The notes under the pieces are model-generated. The model was not told the origin of the DNA, searched no databases, and saw nothing but the letters and a program-made list of their open reading frames with translations. From Gentiana macrophylla (taxonomy: Eukaryota > Streptophyta > Magnoliopsida > Gentianales > Gentianaceae): a DNA stretch of 64,000 nt. Location: positions 45,350 to 109,349 of the forward strand of contig JAOBSW010000287.1 in NCBI GenBank assembly GCA_026214975.1, given 5' to 3'. This document shows positions 1 through 12,770 of the stretch, piece after piece. Each line of letters opens with the position of its first letter. The first letter of the stretch is position 1. A program made the position numbers and the translations under genes.

Positions 1-1191
1 TATTTTGAATAGTTCAAATTTAATTAAAATTGAAATCGATTTAAAATTAAATGTTAATTTTAATTTTCGGTTAAGTCATATAATTAATTAAAAGTTATTT
101 AATTATTTGACGTGATAAAATAAAGACGCATGAGTAGTAGTAATTAAAATTAGAATTTAATCTTTTCATAAGATAAAATTGTATGGATTAGATGTGTAGA
201 TATAATGTGATTATATGGACCCGATTGATCATGGACTCGACCAATAGGATAGATGGGAATGTTTTCTTTATGTTGGTTTTGAAAAATTGTCCTAGGCCGT
301 TATGAAGAAGCGTGACCTAGTTTACTTTTTGCATTTATCCCATTCACTGAGCTCCCCCGTGTGCGGCGGGTGTAATTATTTATTATGTAACAAGAATGAA
401 GCAAGAAGTTGAAGACCAAGGAGAAATAAAGAACCCATTGGCGTCTGACAATAGAGATCCTATTGGCGGTTGCAGATACCCTTAGTTTGTGACCAGCGGT
501 TTAAATCGGTTTGTATTCGAAAACACTTTAGGAAAGTCCATGATCATACCGGTTATTTTATGCGCGGAATGTTATGTATGTATTACTTTATATGATATCG
601 TAGTAATATGCATATGGTAGATGAGACCATAATTAAACCAAATTAATTAAGTGAATTAATTTAAAATTATTCCCACATCAAAAATCAAGTCGAATTGCCT
701 CCCAGTATTATAACGACGGTGAAGAGCCCTTGTTGGACCCAACTCACCACCCAAGCGGGGGTTGACCTACCTCGGGTATATCGTCGTTATTGAGATATGA
801 TCGAAAGAGATCTCATGAATATTGGGGTTAAGACTCGACTAAGAATTCTCTCGCCACCAACCAAAGCGGGGTCGTTTGGATTTTTAGAGGCAAGGGTTTG
901 GCTATTTTCATAAGATGAAATATTGTCAAATAGTTATTTAGTCAAACAACAAGAATCGTATAAGATACGATCGACAAATAGTTGTCCCACTGTTTAATTA
1001 TTTTCGCCCATCGACCAAAGTTGGGGTCGGAGTAGTTCGATGGGATCTTGCCCACTAAAGGAATTATTTTCTTGAAAGCCAATAGGAATAGTTGGCTAGT
1101 GGGAGTAAAACCTTATAGATTTATTAAGTGCAAATTTAGGGTTTTTATACATGAGCTTTACTTATTCTATCTTTATTTATTGTTGTAGAAA
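1..1191 (+). other. Leader/5' region of a decayed Ty1/copia element
   Basis: AT-rich sequence without a credible gene. It leads directly into the gag ORF at 1192 through a T-rich stretch ending ttgttgtag, which looks like a 3' splice site. It shares the phrasing of long copia leaders (direct statements such as 'caccaaccaaagcggggtcg' near 860). No LTR start matching the 3' LTR at 5094 is visible, so the 5' LTR is either outside the window or lost. Assignment is by position. Confidence 0.5.
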
Positions 1192-1965
1192 ATGTCAAAC
1201 AAATTGAACCTTCGTTTTATCATCGAAAACAAGCTTGACGAGACAAATTTTCTCGATTGGGAAAGAAACCTCAAAATCGTTTTGAGGCACGAGAAGATTG
1301 GCTATGTCTTGGGCGAGGCCCCTACCGGAAAAGCCCGTGAAGGTTCGGTGCGAGATGTTGTCGAGAAGTACAACAAGCCTTTATTACTCGACAAGATCGA
1401 TGCTACATGTATCATGCTTGCTTCTATGACACTGAAGCTGAAGCTTGACATGAGTCTATGGGCGCCTACTCTATCATGGTCCAAATTGAAGGAACTTTAT
1501 GCTTCTCGGTCTCGCCTTTGAGAGAGTCACGAGGTCTCGAAGGCCCTGTTTAGTTGTAAGATGGCATCTGGGACGGTTGTGGGGTCACACGTGCTTAAAA
1601 TGATCGGGTACATAGAGAGGCTTGGGAAAGTGGGCCACAAATTGGAAAGAGAATTGAGTGTTGACTTGATTCGCAATCTCTACCGATTCATTCTCATGAT
1701 TCGTGATGAACTATCACATGAACAAGATAGATTGCTCCATGCGGAGTTATTGAACATGTTAAAGGCTACTGAGAGGCACTTTGTGGGGAAGGAAAGCAAG
1801 TGTTCTTTGGTCACTTGAGCAAGGGCAAGGCAAAAGCCCGGAAGAAGTCCAAGAAGGCGAAGGTGCACCTAAGCCAACGCCTAAGATAGCGAAAGACAAA
1901 TCCAAGGATGCTTGCTTCCATTGCGGTGAGACCGGACATTGGAGGAGAAGCGCAAAGGCTTCTTG
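1192..1965 (+). pseudogene. Ty1/copia gag, broken
   Basis: Retrotransposon capsid polyprotein remnant. The first ORF (109 residues) begins at the ATG after the leader and has the copia gag pattern 'LDETNFLDWERNLKIVL' (residues 16-32). The frame stops at 1519 and resumes in other frames at 1561 and 1781. A zinc knuckle is recognisable near 1911 (CFHCGETGHW), but the final cysteine of CX2CX4HX4C is replaced (HWRRSAKAS). Several indels are needed to read it, so it is not functional. The family is clear; lineage within copia is not assigned. Confidence 0.8.
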
Positions 1966-2029
1966 AGTACCAAGAAGAAGCATTCGATGCTTCGACTTGA
2001 GTATATTTATGATTGAGATCAATATTGCT

Positions 2030-2280
2030 TCTTCTAAGTCTAACCTTTGGGTATTAGATCTGGTTGTGGTTCTCATATTTGTCTGAATATGCAGGCACTA
2101 AGAAGAACTAGAGATCCGAGGAAAGGAGAGGTGGACCTACGCATTGGAAATGGAGCAAGTGTTCTTTGCTTGCTACCGGCGTAGGAGTTTATTTTCTTTC
2201 ATTGCCCGAGTGGGCTAAGTACTAGAACTTAATAAGCTGTTATTTTGTTCCCGCTTCTTACGAAGAGCATTATTTCTATT
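2030..2280 (+). pseudogene. Copia protease remnant
   Basis: The stretch reads WVLD in one frame and then GCGSHIC in another around 2046-2080. This is the copia aspartic-protease active site (WVLDTGCGSHIC-like) interrupted by a small deletion at the catalytic D-T/S-G itself. Downstream residues (RRTRDPRKGEVDLRIGNGA) follow the usual protease layout in the shifted frame. It lies between gag and integrase, as expected for Ty1/copia gene order. Inactive. Confidence 0.65.
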
Positions 2281-2429
2281 TCCGCATTAGATGTTGATGG
2301 TTTTTCATTTACGTTTGAGAATAAATGTTGTTCTTTTTCACGTGATGGAATCTTTTATGAATCTTGGCATACTTAGCAATGGTCTCTACATATCGGATAT
2401 GAATGTTGGCGTACTTAATATAAATAACA

Positions 2430-3230
2430 AGAAAGCCAAAACAAATGACTTGAATGAATCCTACTTATGGCATTGTAGACTTGGCCATATAAATAAGAAT
2501 CGCATTTCCAAGCTCCATAAAGATGGAATGTTGGATCAATTCGATTACGAATCGTTTGACGTATCTGAAGCTTGTTTACTTGGCAAGATGACAAAGTCAC
2601 CTTTCGATTGGCAAAGGGATAAGATCCAATGAATTGCTTGAGCTCATACATCTTGATGTGTGTGGCCCAATGTCAATTCAAGCCAAAGGAGGATACTCTT
2701 ATTTTATCACCTTCAGCGATGACCATTCTTGCTATGGTTATATATACTTAATGAAGTTTAAATCTGAAGCCTTCGAAAAGTTCAAGGAATTCAGAAGTGA
2801 GGTGGAGAAACAACTAGGTAAAGAAATCAAAACACTTCGATCCGATCGAGGCGGAGAATACCTAGATGGAGAGTTTCAAGATTATTTGAAGGAGAATGGG
2901 ATTCTACTGAATGGACTCCTCCCGGGCGCCACGGATGAATGGCGTGTGCGAGAGGAGGAACCGCACCTTGTTAGACATGGTGCGATCCATGATGAGCTAC
3001 GCAGATTCTTCCAAAATCGTTTTGGGGTATGCTCTAGAAACCGCATCTATACACCGAACCGAGTTCCATCAAAGGCGGTTAACTCTACGCCATACGAGGT
3101 ATGGACTAAGAGAAAACCGAGCCTAGGTCATCTAAAACCTTGGGGTTGTCCGACTTACGTGAAGCGGATGATGCACGACAAATTAGAGCCCAGTCGACAA
3201 ATGTCTATTTGTGGGATATCTAGTGGAAAC
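2430..3230 (+). pseudogene. Copia pre-integrase and integrase core, frameshifted
   Basis: The order is a GAG-pre-integrase zinc region (LWHCRLGHINKNRISKL, then a CLLGK motif where CxxC is expected) followed by the integrase core (HLDVCGPM, then TLRSDRGGEYL). The core supplies the first two acidic residues of the DDE triad. The third (the NG.xERRNRTLLDMVR segment) is present only in another frame from 2911. Stops and frame changes at about 2631 and 2900 break the polyprotein. Order gag-PR-INT-RT-RH identifies Ty1/copia rather than Ty3/gypsy. Confidence 0.85.
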
Positions 3231-3479
3231 CAAAAGGTACCAATTTTACCATCCCGAGGAACAAAAGGTGTTTGTTGCGGGATCGGCCCACTACGGAGAA
3301 AGAGTTTATTACGGATAGGGTCGGTGGGAGTAAAATTGATCTTGAAGAAATTCGAGAACCACTTACGGATAATAGTCGGTTGGCGGAAGTAGAGGACTTG
3401 CCACACACAGATGTGACACCACCCTACCGTGGACACACTAGCACCTCGAAGATCCACCGAGGAGCGCCGTGAACCGAAA

Positions 3480-5075
3480 GGTACATGGCGTGTATCTCAT
3501 GGAAGATGAGGACCACAGAACTTATGAGGAAGTGCTATTAAGGCATGACAAAGAGAAATGGCTAGAAGCCATGAATTACGAAATGGAATCCATGAAAGAC
3601 AACCAAGTTTGGAACTTAGTTGATCCGCTTTGAGGAATAGTTCCCATAGGGTGTAAATGGGTCTTTAAGAGAAAGACCGATATGGACGATAACGTGACCA
3701 CCTACAAGGCTAGGTTGGTGGCAAAGGGTTATAAGCAAAGACAAGGAGTTGACTATGACGAAACCTTTTACTTTGTTGCCATGTTAAAATCCATTAGAAT
3801 TTTGCTCGCTATTGCAAACATACCATGATTACAATCTGGCGGATGGATGTGAAAACAGCTTTCCTTAACGGGAACCTACGAGGAAGTGTATATGACACGG
3901 CTGAGGTTTCACGACCAATGATGCCAGGATGGTGTGTAAAGCTGCAAAGATCCATTTATGGATTAAAGCAAGCTTCGGAGTTGGAATCTTCGCTTTGATG
4001 AGATAATCAAAGCAGTTTGATTTCATCAAGAATGAAGATGAGCCCTGTGTTTACAAGAAGGTTAGTGGGAGTGCCATTGTGTTCCTGGTGCTTTATGTGG
4101 ATGACATACGCTCATAGGGAATGATGTGCCTATGTTACAATCAGTCAAAGCTTGGTTATCCAAGAACTTCTCAATGAAGGACTTGGGTGAGGCAAATTTA
4201 TATTCTAGGAATAAAGATCTATAGAGATAGATCTAAAAGGTTGCTTGGTGCATGCGCAATCCACCTACATAGACAAGATCTTTGAAGAGATTCGGCATGG
4301 GAGCGACCCAAGAAAGGATTGTTGCCCATGTCACATGGGGTCTACTGTCAAAGGAATGAGTCCTAAGGCAGAGAGGAGGAAAGGGCACAAATGAGTAAAG
4401 TCCCTTATGCTTCGGCAATCGGGTCTATCATGTATGTCATGTTATGCACAAGACCAGGCGTCTCGTACCCTCTTAGTATGACTAGTAGGTACCCGGTCCA
4501 ATCCAGGTGATGGTCAGCTGGATTCTTTGTCAAGAATATCCTTAAGTACTTGAGACGTATTCAGGATATGTTCCTGGTTTCGGGAGCGATGATTTAGTAT
4601 TACGAGGTTACACGGATGCGGTTTCCAAGCGACAAGGGCGACTTTAAGTCACAACTGGATTTGTTTTCACGCTTAACGGCGGAGCAAGTGGTGGAAGAGT
4701 TCAAGCGAGGAGATTACTGCAGACTACAACGGAAGCCGAATACATAGCGACCTCGGAGGAGGCAAAGGAAGCGATTTGGATGAAGAAGTTCATTCATCGA
4801 ACTTGGTGTGGTTCCCTCCATTGAAGGTCCAGTGCCTCTGCATTGTGATAATAATGGAGGCGATATCTCGATCAAAGGAACCAAGGTGTCATCAGAAGTC
4901 CAAGCATGTGCTACGGTGCTATCACTTGATTAGAGATAGTAGATAGAGGAGATGTAAAGATAGAGAAAGTCCACACGGATGATAATATAGCTGATCCGTT
5001 AACCAAGGCGTTGTCTCAAGCTAAGCATGAGAAACATGTTCACTTGCACGGGCTTAGGCATATGGGTGATTGGCT
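3480..5075 (+). pseudogene. Copia reverse transcriptase and RNase H, degenerate
   Basis: The reverse transcriptase is read across several frames. Landmarks are VFKRKTD-like text near 3660, the catalytic YVDD box near 4093-4105 (LYVDDI), and SMKDLGEANL near 4172. RNase H landmarks are GSIMYVMLCTRPGVSYPLS near 4420, TTEAEYIATSEEAKEAIW near 4727, and DNIADPLTKALSQAKHEKH near 4981. Many stops and indels show an old copy. It abuts the polypurine tract and 3' LTR. Confidence 0.85.
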
Positions 5076-5082
5076 TTAGGCC

Positions 5083-5093
5083 AAGTGGGAGAT
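5083..5093 (+). other. Polypurine tract of copia element 1
   Basis: The purine run aagtgggagat lies immediately before the LTR start TGTTGGAAAG. This is the usual plus-strand priming site layout of plant copia elements. Confidence 0.8.
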
Positions 5094-6913
5094 TGTTGGA
5101 AAGGTGTCCTAAACCCAATCGGGTTGGACCGGATCCGACCGGTCGGGTCATTCTGATCTATTTAGTTCATGTAATAACTTTATTATGATTAATAAAAGCA
5201 CTTATGTTATTATATATTGTTTGTCTTCATATTATTTGTTGTATATATATAGTAACGTCCCTAGTATCAATCTGTGATAGAGAAACCATGATAGTGATTA
5301 TGGTTGATGAGATCTCTAATCACTATAACAAGGTTGGTACTTAAATGTCTCTAGTCTTACATATTATCAAATGGGACATTGATAGTATAATCGGACTAGC
5401 ACGTATTGGATGTCTTCTATCTTTTAGAAGATAGGGATAGATCTCGTCTATCGAAGTGTAGAGACACTTGGACTGTACGTGGACGTGTATTAGAGAATGC
5501 GTACGTTAGACTGACCCACTTACATTAAGTGTCACACTATGTGGCGGTTGTGTAATTATCCTTTTGAGACCGGAGTCTTCATGGCATCACGGTGTGGATT
5601 GTCATGCTTTGACACTATTGAGATTTCTCCTAACCACGGGGCGATCATGCGGTAGTGATTGGGTATGATATTGAAGCATCACGGAGTATACATGATTGGT
5701 CGTCCGGGAATCGCGTATCCTATGATTGGGATTGAATATCCGAAATGGCCTTCTTATAAGGAATGTCTAGCTCTCGAGAATCTTTGCAAAGTGGGAGTAA
5801 TTGTGTTATTCCGAGAGAGCATGATGTCCAGATTATAAGATACGATCGTTAATGTATCGACACTCGAGATACGATCGTATGGATATTATTATAGCGATAG
5901 GATTGTAAGTTACACGGTAACTGCTTCACATGAAAGGTAGTAGTCATTGATTTTGACTCTTCCGACAATTGGGGGTCACGGTGTGTTGCTAGACGCTATC
6001 CCGTGATCGTTAGGTATGAAGGGCATTTTAGTAAATTGCACTTTGTGTCTACGGCCAACATATTCGGAAGCCTATCGGGTCACACACATATGAACATCGA
6101 GTCGGATTAAAATGCGGTTATAGTTGATAACCAAATAAGGAAAGTTTATCTCTAGACTATAAATTTTATAGTGGTAAATTAATATGGTGGTGTTTATTTA
6201 TTATGAATAAATAAAATACAATATATTAATTATATATATATTAGATTAATTAAAGAATATTCCAGAAGTCAATTTGTTGACTAATGGGGCGCCACTTTTG
6301 TGTGTATAAGATACACTTGGATTGTGCACTTTAATTAATAAATATTGCCATAATATTAATATAGGATATTAATTGATTTTGGAAAAAAAATAGATTTATG
6401 GTAATAGGATAATTATAATCAATATATGATATTGACAAAATAAATTATAATTAAAGAGATAAATCAATCTAATTGATTTTCCTTATTTTATTAGAAAAAG
6501 GTTTTCTTCTCTCCACACTACAAATGGGCGCCACCTCCTCTATAAAAGGAAGTGGGTGTCAAGCTCTTTTGTACATCACAATTGCAAGAGTTCATAATTC
6601 TTGTGTAAAATAGAGAGCTCTCCATAGTGAGTTTGTGAGGAAGAAAAGGTCCGGTCCAGCGGCCGGAGTTTTTTCGATAGCAATCCAAGGAGGATTCGGT
6701 GAGGGGTTCGTGTGGATTAGCGATAGAGGCCGGACGCGTGGGCGGCTTGCGCGATGAACTACTCTCCGTTGGCGGTCAAAGCGACGATCTTGTAGATCAT
6801 CTAAGGTATAACCGTCAAACTACTTAACGTGTTTATTGCATTAAACGAAGAACGATCTAGAAAAGGAAATCAAATTTTAAATTCATTTGCGTTAAACTAG
6901 TGATTTCCTAACA
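5094..6913 (+). repeat. 3' LTR of copia element 1 (1820 bp)
   Basis: Starts TGTTGGAAAGGTGTCC directly after the polypurine tract and ends gatttcctaaca, so it has TG...CA ends. A second family member at 12771-14698 matches along nearly its whole length (for example cctaaacccaatcgggttg at both starts and tttcctaaca at both ends). A TATA-like 'ctctataaaagga' near 6538 is a plausible U3 promoter. A fragment in opposite orientation lies at 57687-58215. Confidence 0.88.
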
Positions 6914-7300
6914 AAGTTAAGCATGGTTGAAAACTTAGTTATCTTCGACTATCCCCAGTATAAACCGAATGATATGCATCGAGGATTATCCTAATAAGTA
7001 CACGGGAGAACTTTGTGTGGGCTATTCGCTTATATACTAGGAAAGTCATTAGTATGTCTCTGAATGGTTACTTGTGCGTTTGCTTGAATTATTCAAGAGA
7101 GGATAGTGGAAATTGAAAAGGCTTGTCACACACACACACACTCTGTTATACATTTATATTAAGGTTAACGCCTGGTTGTAATTCGAATGGTTGCAACATC
7201 TGGTTGTCCCTTACATCTTATATCTTCATGAATTTGTCCCTCATTCAATTTGTTTTATCGTTTGTTTTGCTTAAGGACGACCAAAAGCTAAGTGGGGAGT
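6914..7300 (+). other. Probable Ty3/gypsy internal remnant
   Basis: There is no convincing coding sequence. It contains a (CA)n run near 7128-7140. It ends with the purine-rich aagctaagtggggagt just before TGTGATGAGTGAG, which looks like the polypurine tract/LTR junction of plant Tat/Ogre-type gypsy elements. Inferred from that junction only. Confidence 0.4.
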
Positions 7301-8253
7301 TGTGATGAGTGAGAAATTCTCAATCATTATTATGACATTTTACCCTAATAATGATAACACTTTGAGCATTATTGTACCAATTTAAGTCATTAATTCATAA
7401 GTTTTATCCAAATGTATAAGTAGTAATTATCATATAAATTATCGTATTTTACTAGATTTTGTACCAGTTTAGTATAAATAAACATCCACAGTACAAATAC
7501 TGTACTTTTTGACTTTTATTGTCAGATTTACTCGCGGTTCATTTCTTTGTATTCAGGTAAGAAAGATAAGATTTACTGCGGAGACAGAACTAAAGACTGG
7601 ATAACGGGATGAGAGTTTTGCCTGACTGAAGAAGGATTACTTGGAGCCCAAGGCCATCAAAATATCCCACGTAACGACATGTTTTGAGGCCTAAAAAGAA
7701 GTATTTTGATAGATAGAAGAATGTGCCACAAGCTAACGAGTTCAAACGGATCAATTGTCTTGAATGCTTCTACCGTAAAATATCTTCGACAGACATTTGA
7801 CCCAACTTAGATGCATTTTATGGGGAATACTTCTTGTTGAAAGTTGTATATCTTCAAATGAGCTTTCCAGCGCATTTTGAATCACGTCAATCGGAGGTCT
7901 ACAACACAAGTTATGGTCATTTTACCGAACAGATGTGTATTTTGTCGACAAACGCCGCAATAGTGGACTTTTCCGGCGCGAACCGGCCCTTTTCATGGCG
8001 CAAGCCAGGAAGAAATCAGATATTTTGCTCAAAATCAGATTTTTGCTCCAACTTGATGTGTAACTAACTCATGATGAAGGATAAAGGGTAATGATGACTT
8101 CCCACATGCTAGCAAACTCCATATGCAACCTCCCCTATATATACCCCTCCCTTTCCTTCATTAACATTTGCCCCATATATACGTATCTATACATATATAT
8201 CTTCTCCTCCTCTCTCTCTTCTTCTTCCCTTTCCCTTCTCCTTCTTGCAGCTG

Positions 8254-8257
<4 letters not shown>

Positions 8258-8313
<56 letters not shown>
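8258..8313. repeat. (TA)n microsatellite
   Basis: An uninterrupted TA run of about 56 bp inside LTR copy A. A second run of about 26 bp starts near 8361. Small ORFs overlapping it read as Tyr-Ile repeats and are artefacts. Confidence 0.97.
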
Positions 8314-8315
<2 letters not shown>

Positions 8316-9222
8316 AGCTCCAATCTCCTTCTTTCTTCTTTCTTTTCCTTTTTCTTGGGCCCATATATATATATATATATATATATAAATATATATGTAT
8401 ATGTTTATATATGTTATCTTATATGTGTATTAGTAGGCATTAAGCCATAAATAACGTAGTTATAATATTGTTGTAATTGTTAGAATAATTATCGAACAAT
8501 TGTTGCTTGCAAGCTGTTGTTGAATTCATATCTGAGGAAAAGGCCTTAACTCAACAATTGTAATCGGTAATATTCGAATGTTATTATGTTTATTATTTCT
8601 ATCTACTTATATATACATATTAGTATTAGTAATATTAGCCAAAATATGTAATTGAACTATTTTAATCTTTTGGTAAAATGGATGATTGACTATGTTAAAA
8701 ATGATTAAAATTGAATATGATGAATCTTTTTCTACTTGAGCTTAATGAAAGCGTTAATATTGACATAGCTAATCAATATAAAGCAGAATCGTAACCTAAT
8801 GACGAACTAAACGGTGAAGTTAGGATATGAGAAAAAAGGTAGAAAAACCGGAGGTAAAAATAGCCGAGTGAAAGCGTGACAACGGAATCCTATTTCTACT
8901 ACCAAAGCGATTTGTTTTGAGAGAAACAAATCTTATTAAAATTGTGCTCAAGATCTTATTACGTTGAAATCACATGTTTAATCGGCAGATCTTAAAATCT
9001 CGGCCGTATGATAAAACGGGAGTGACCCATGATTAAGATGACATTGGACAGATTGATGAGACATATGACAGATTTAAATGCGCTCGTGTGAGAGAGAGGC
9101 TGTTGAGTGAGGAGTGCACCGTTTCACATAATAATTACACCTTGAAAAGGAAGATCATCTCATCTATTAACTAAAAGATTGTTCAATAACATTATCTTGG
9201 CTAGTTTCAATATATTAGTATT

Positions 9223-9227
<5 letters not shown>

Positions 9228-9292
<65 letters not shown>
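9228..9292. repeat. (AT)n microsatellite
   Basis: A pure AT run of roughly 64 bp near the 3' part of LTR copy A. Confidence 0.97.
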
Positions 9293-9294
<2 letters not shown>

Positions 9295-9539
9295 GTATAT
9301 TATATAAGTATTTATTTCTTGTTTTACTAACATCTAACTCTAACAATCTAACCCTATAAAAGGTAAAATCATGACTTAGATCGAGTTAATAATAGCTTCT
9401 TGGTGTTTAACCACACTTTGAATTAGATTTTCATTTCCACGAGGATCGACTGACTCACCGAGACTAGAACTACAATTTGACCCGGTACACTTTGGCGGTA
9501 AGGATTGTATAGCCTAGAAAACGTCCGTCAATAACTGAA

Positions 9540-11020
9540 CGGAGTTGAAGGTTGAAGTATTTCGAGTGGAGATTGGACCCGAGAATTTGATTGGTGATCT
9601 TTCAACGCAGTTTCTGAAGCTTTACAAGACGAATTGGGCTTGGACTTCTACATTAAAGTTGTAGGTCTTTAAACAAGGATTACATTGCACTTTGAATCAC
9701 CCGAATAGGAGTTACTTAGGCCAAGTTATGGTCCAAATAACGAAGCTGGGCCTAGGGTATTCCAAGTTAAGTCGGCAGACAGAAAAAGACGAAAATACCC
9801 TCGGTAAATCGGGAGTTACCCGAGATTTACCGAGCCCCGGAATCTTCCAGAAACGTGTTTTCTTGTCCTCCAAGTATTGGGTTTACTCCTAAGTCGGTTT
9901 ATACACCTATATAAGGCCATTCAGAGCTGCAAAATTGTATTCATCATCAATTCCATTCATTCTTCATCTTTTTTCTAGTTCTTCATCAACTAGCTACAAT
10001 GTAGCCTTTTGGAAGAAAGTCTTCTTTTATTTTCTTCTTTTCTTCTTGCAATTAAGTCATGAGTCTTTCATTATTGAATTGTGCTTGGTTTACGATCTTC
10101 ATGGATCGTCTTGAGTCACCGGAGGGAGAGAGAATTGAAGAGTATATCTGTTCTTCGTTATGGGTAAGATCTATTCCAATGTTTTATTTCTTTTCTTAGA
10201 TTCATGATTGTTCTTGTGTTAGATCTAGATTATGCTTGCATCTAATCATCTATGAATTAATTAAACGAACCTTAATCTTTATAATTCGATTCGTTCATAT
10301 TATATGCAGAATTATGGGTTGCGCTCTTCAGATTTGCAACAGTCTTTATCACTAAATCTGAATACCTAGTAAATCATAATTATGTGGTTCGGCATCAGCT
10401 ACGTTGATCGACAGGAATAATTAAAACGAGTAATAGGTCTGGCCAATCTCGTATTCGTAATTCATAAATTAACATGAAGTGCTGATAGTGAAGTGTTAAT
10501 TAGGACATTGTCTTGATGGACCCTAGGAACGTGCTAATCAGTGTCGATAGCTGCCTAGGCGGGTTAGCAGTATGGGTTAACGCTCAATACTGGCAATTCT
10601 AGTTCTTCATTCGTATGGGCTATTACGGACCAATTAAGGGGAGTAGCTGGCATATAGATTATCTACTACCATGGTCGGAGTAGATAGGGTTAGGAGTTGC
10701 ACCCGTAGCTAAATTACGCACACGAGTCGAATATGGATTAAGGGGAGGTTAGTTAGGAATAGTGTGGTTAGTACCTTTTCAATATATGATTGATGATTGG
10801 TTTATTTGCATCTCTTTTATTTACTTGTCCTTTATGTTGGTCAATGACCACCCCTATCCGGTTGACCTATGAATTGTGGTTGTGCTTAGCATTATTAAAT
10901 AATAGTCTCTGTGGGATCGACATTGACTCGCCATTGCTATACTACGATTGACCTAGTCCTCTTGCTAGTATTAAGCGACTTACACACGATCACCTAGTAC
11001 GACATATGAAACTTTGTGGC
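9540..11020 (+). repeat. Eroded Ty3/gypsy-like LTR, copy B
   Basis: It repeats the block order of copy A. At 9580-9750 there is 'aaagttgtaggtc...ccaagttatggtcc'. A TATA-like 'cctatataagg' lies near 9906. A terminal 'ctctgtgggatcgacattgac' to 'cctagtcctcttgctagt' block lies at 10909-10975. The left part is missing relative to copy A. ORFs here are short and unconvincing. Confidence 0.45.
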
Positions 11021-11040
11021 GTATCTTAGCAAGTACGCTA

Positions 11041-12770
11041 GATATCATTTACTTACCCGTGGAGCAAAACCGTTTGTCTCCAAACATGCCGTCTTCTAAA
11101 GGAAGTGTCTCTTCCAAAAGATACAGTGGGAGTAAATGAAATCTCAAAAGTAGTTTGAGAACCACAAAGAGATATTCAACCATTGGAACATGAAGCAGCG
11201 CCAGATGAGATGAGGTGCATGACTTCGCCAAGATGCGCGCATGACCTTTGCTTTCAGTGCACACAAGTATTCTGTGAGTCTACGGATCACCATAAGCCTT
11301 AAATGGCTACTGGTATGTTCATTTTGAAGAATGAAGATCTCGTGACTTATGCAAGAATGCTTGAAAGGCAAGATTAAGAGATATGGATGGAGCCATAATA
11401 TATGTAACAGATTCCATGTGTGACAAACGGGTTGTGAACCTGGTATGTCTTACCTGAAGGGAATGTCTCTAAAAGGTGTAGCATGTCTTTATGAAAGACC
11501 AACATGAAAGGTAATATGATTGCTAGTTAAGCTGAATTGGTGGCTAGAGGCTATGAGGTGTAAACCTTGTAATTACCTTTATGCTAACAGTTATGCTTAA
11601 ATCTATTCAGATAGTGCTTGTTGTAGCTGCGTATCATGGCTATATGATAGTGTTGAAAAAGTTGGGCCAATGGCTTGATGTTCATAGATGATAACGTGTT
11701 ATGTAAGCTTATGAGATCTATTTATGGACTCAAACAAGTTCCTCAATACAAGTTCTTTGCATTGATGAATCAAAAGAGTTTGATTTCATCAAGAGGAAAG
11801 ATATGTCTTATGCGCAAAAGGGTTAGTGGGAGTGATACAGTTTTGAGCAAGGTATTTCCTTCTCAGAATCAACATCCCGTGTCACAATAATGTTTGGTTG
11901 TTCAAGGTCTTTTCGAAAGTTCTTGGAAGTAGCAGTTCTTATTTTGGAAATAAGAATATATAATGATAGATTTAGATAATGCTTGAATATCATAGTTCAC
12001 CTGCATAGATGAGATGCTAAAAGAGTTTAGCATAGACCACATCAAGACTTACTGCTACCCAGTATTCTCGGGGTTTATCTATGACAGGACGTCAGTCCTA
12101 AAGAGAAGGTGAAATATGATACTTGTGGAAGGTTCCCTTTGCTACTGCAATAGGACCCATCATAAGAGTTGTGCTAGATGTTCATACCCCATGAAAAGTC
12201 ATGAGTAAGTATGAAAGGGATTCTAGTAAATGTCAAGAATGTCCTTAAATTGTTAAGAATGGGTTCCTAGTTTATTGAAACTTGGAATCAAATAATCGTA
12301 GATATACAGATGGGTACCCTATGTCTTATGAAGATAGTGGGAGCTATAGTTTGGGTTTGCAGTCACTTTTATTAAGTGATACAGTGAGATGGAACTGTTC
12401 TTAGCGAAAGTCACTGTAATTCTACTACTGAGCCAAAACACTATTGCCTTGGAGGCGTAGAGGGAGCAGTACATGGATCTAAGATGTTCATTCCTAAACC
12501 TTGTATGGTTCTTCCACCTTTTCTATATAGCTGATATAGTAAGTGGATTCATTGCTTGAAGCAAGGACCAGGGTCTCGTCAGAGATTCATGTGTGTGTTG
12601 AGGCGGTTCCTTTTGACTTGTTCATTTGGAGCATGATATGAAGATAGTCTGAGTCCCCACGGATAGTGATCCGTTCACGCTTAGGGCTGGTTGCGAGTAT
12701 TGCATGAGATTCTTGTGTTGCAACTTGGTCCCATATGTACGAGTGATTGGCTTTAGGCCAAGTGGAAGAT
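11041..12770 (+). pseudogene. Second copia: degenerate RT/RNase H 3' half
   Basis: Remnant of copia pol. The clearest segment is 11675-11830 (LMRSIYGLKQVPQYKFFALMNQKSL...), corresponding to the SIYGLKQA..W region of reverse transcriptase; the following 'VSGSD' precedes where YVDD should be. No intact YVDD box is readable. The final part matches the end of element 1 (VIGFRPSG, 'gattggctttaggccaagtgg') and joins the LTR at 12771. There is no recognisable gag or integrase, so this is a 5'-truncated relative of element 1. Confidence 0.7.

Larger units (their letters stand above)
7301..9530 (+). repeat. Eroded Ty3/gypsy-like LTR, copy A
   Basis: It begins TGTGATGAGTGAG after a purine tract. It contains a block at about 7790-7930 (guided by 'gttgtatatcttcaaatgag', 'agttatggtcattttac') that is typical of Tat-lineage LTRs. 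Its end carries a 'ccacgaggatcgactgactc' / 'ggtacactttggcgg' block at 9440-9500. The right boundary is approximate. A second segment with the same internal blocks follows (copy B). Lineage is from recall of LTR wording, not a search. Confidence 0.5.

Noticed and set aside
8091..8450. Overlapping ORFs rich in Tyr-Ile on both strands
   Set aside because: Pure translation of the (TA)n microsatellite inside an LTR.
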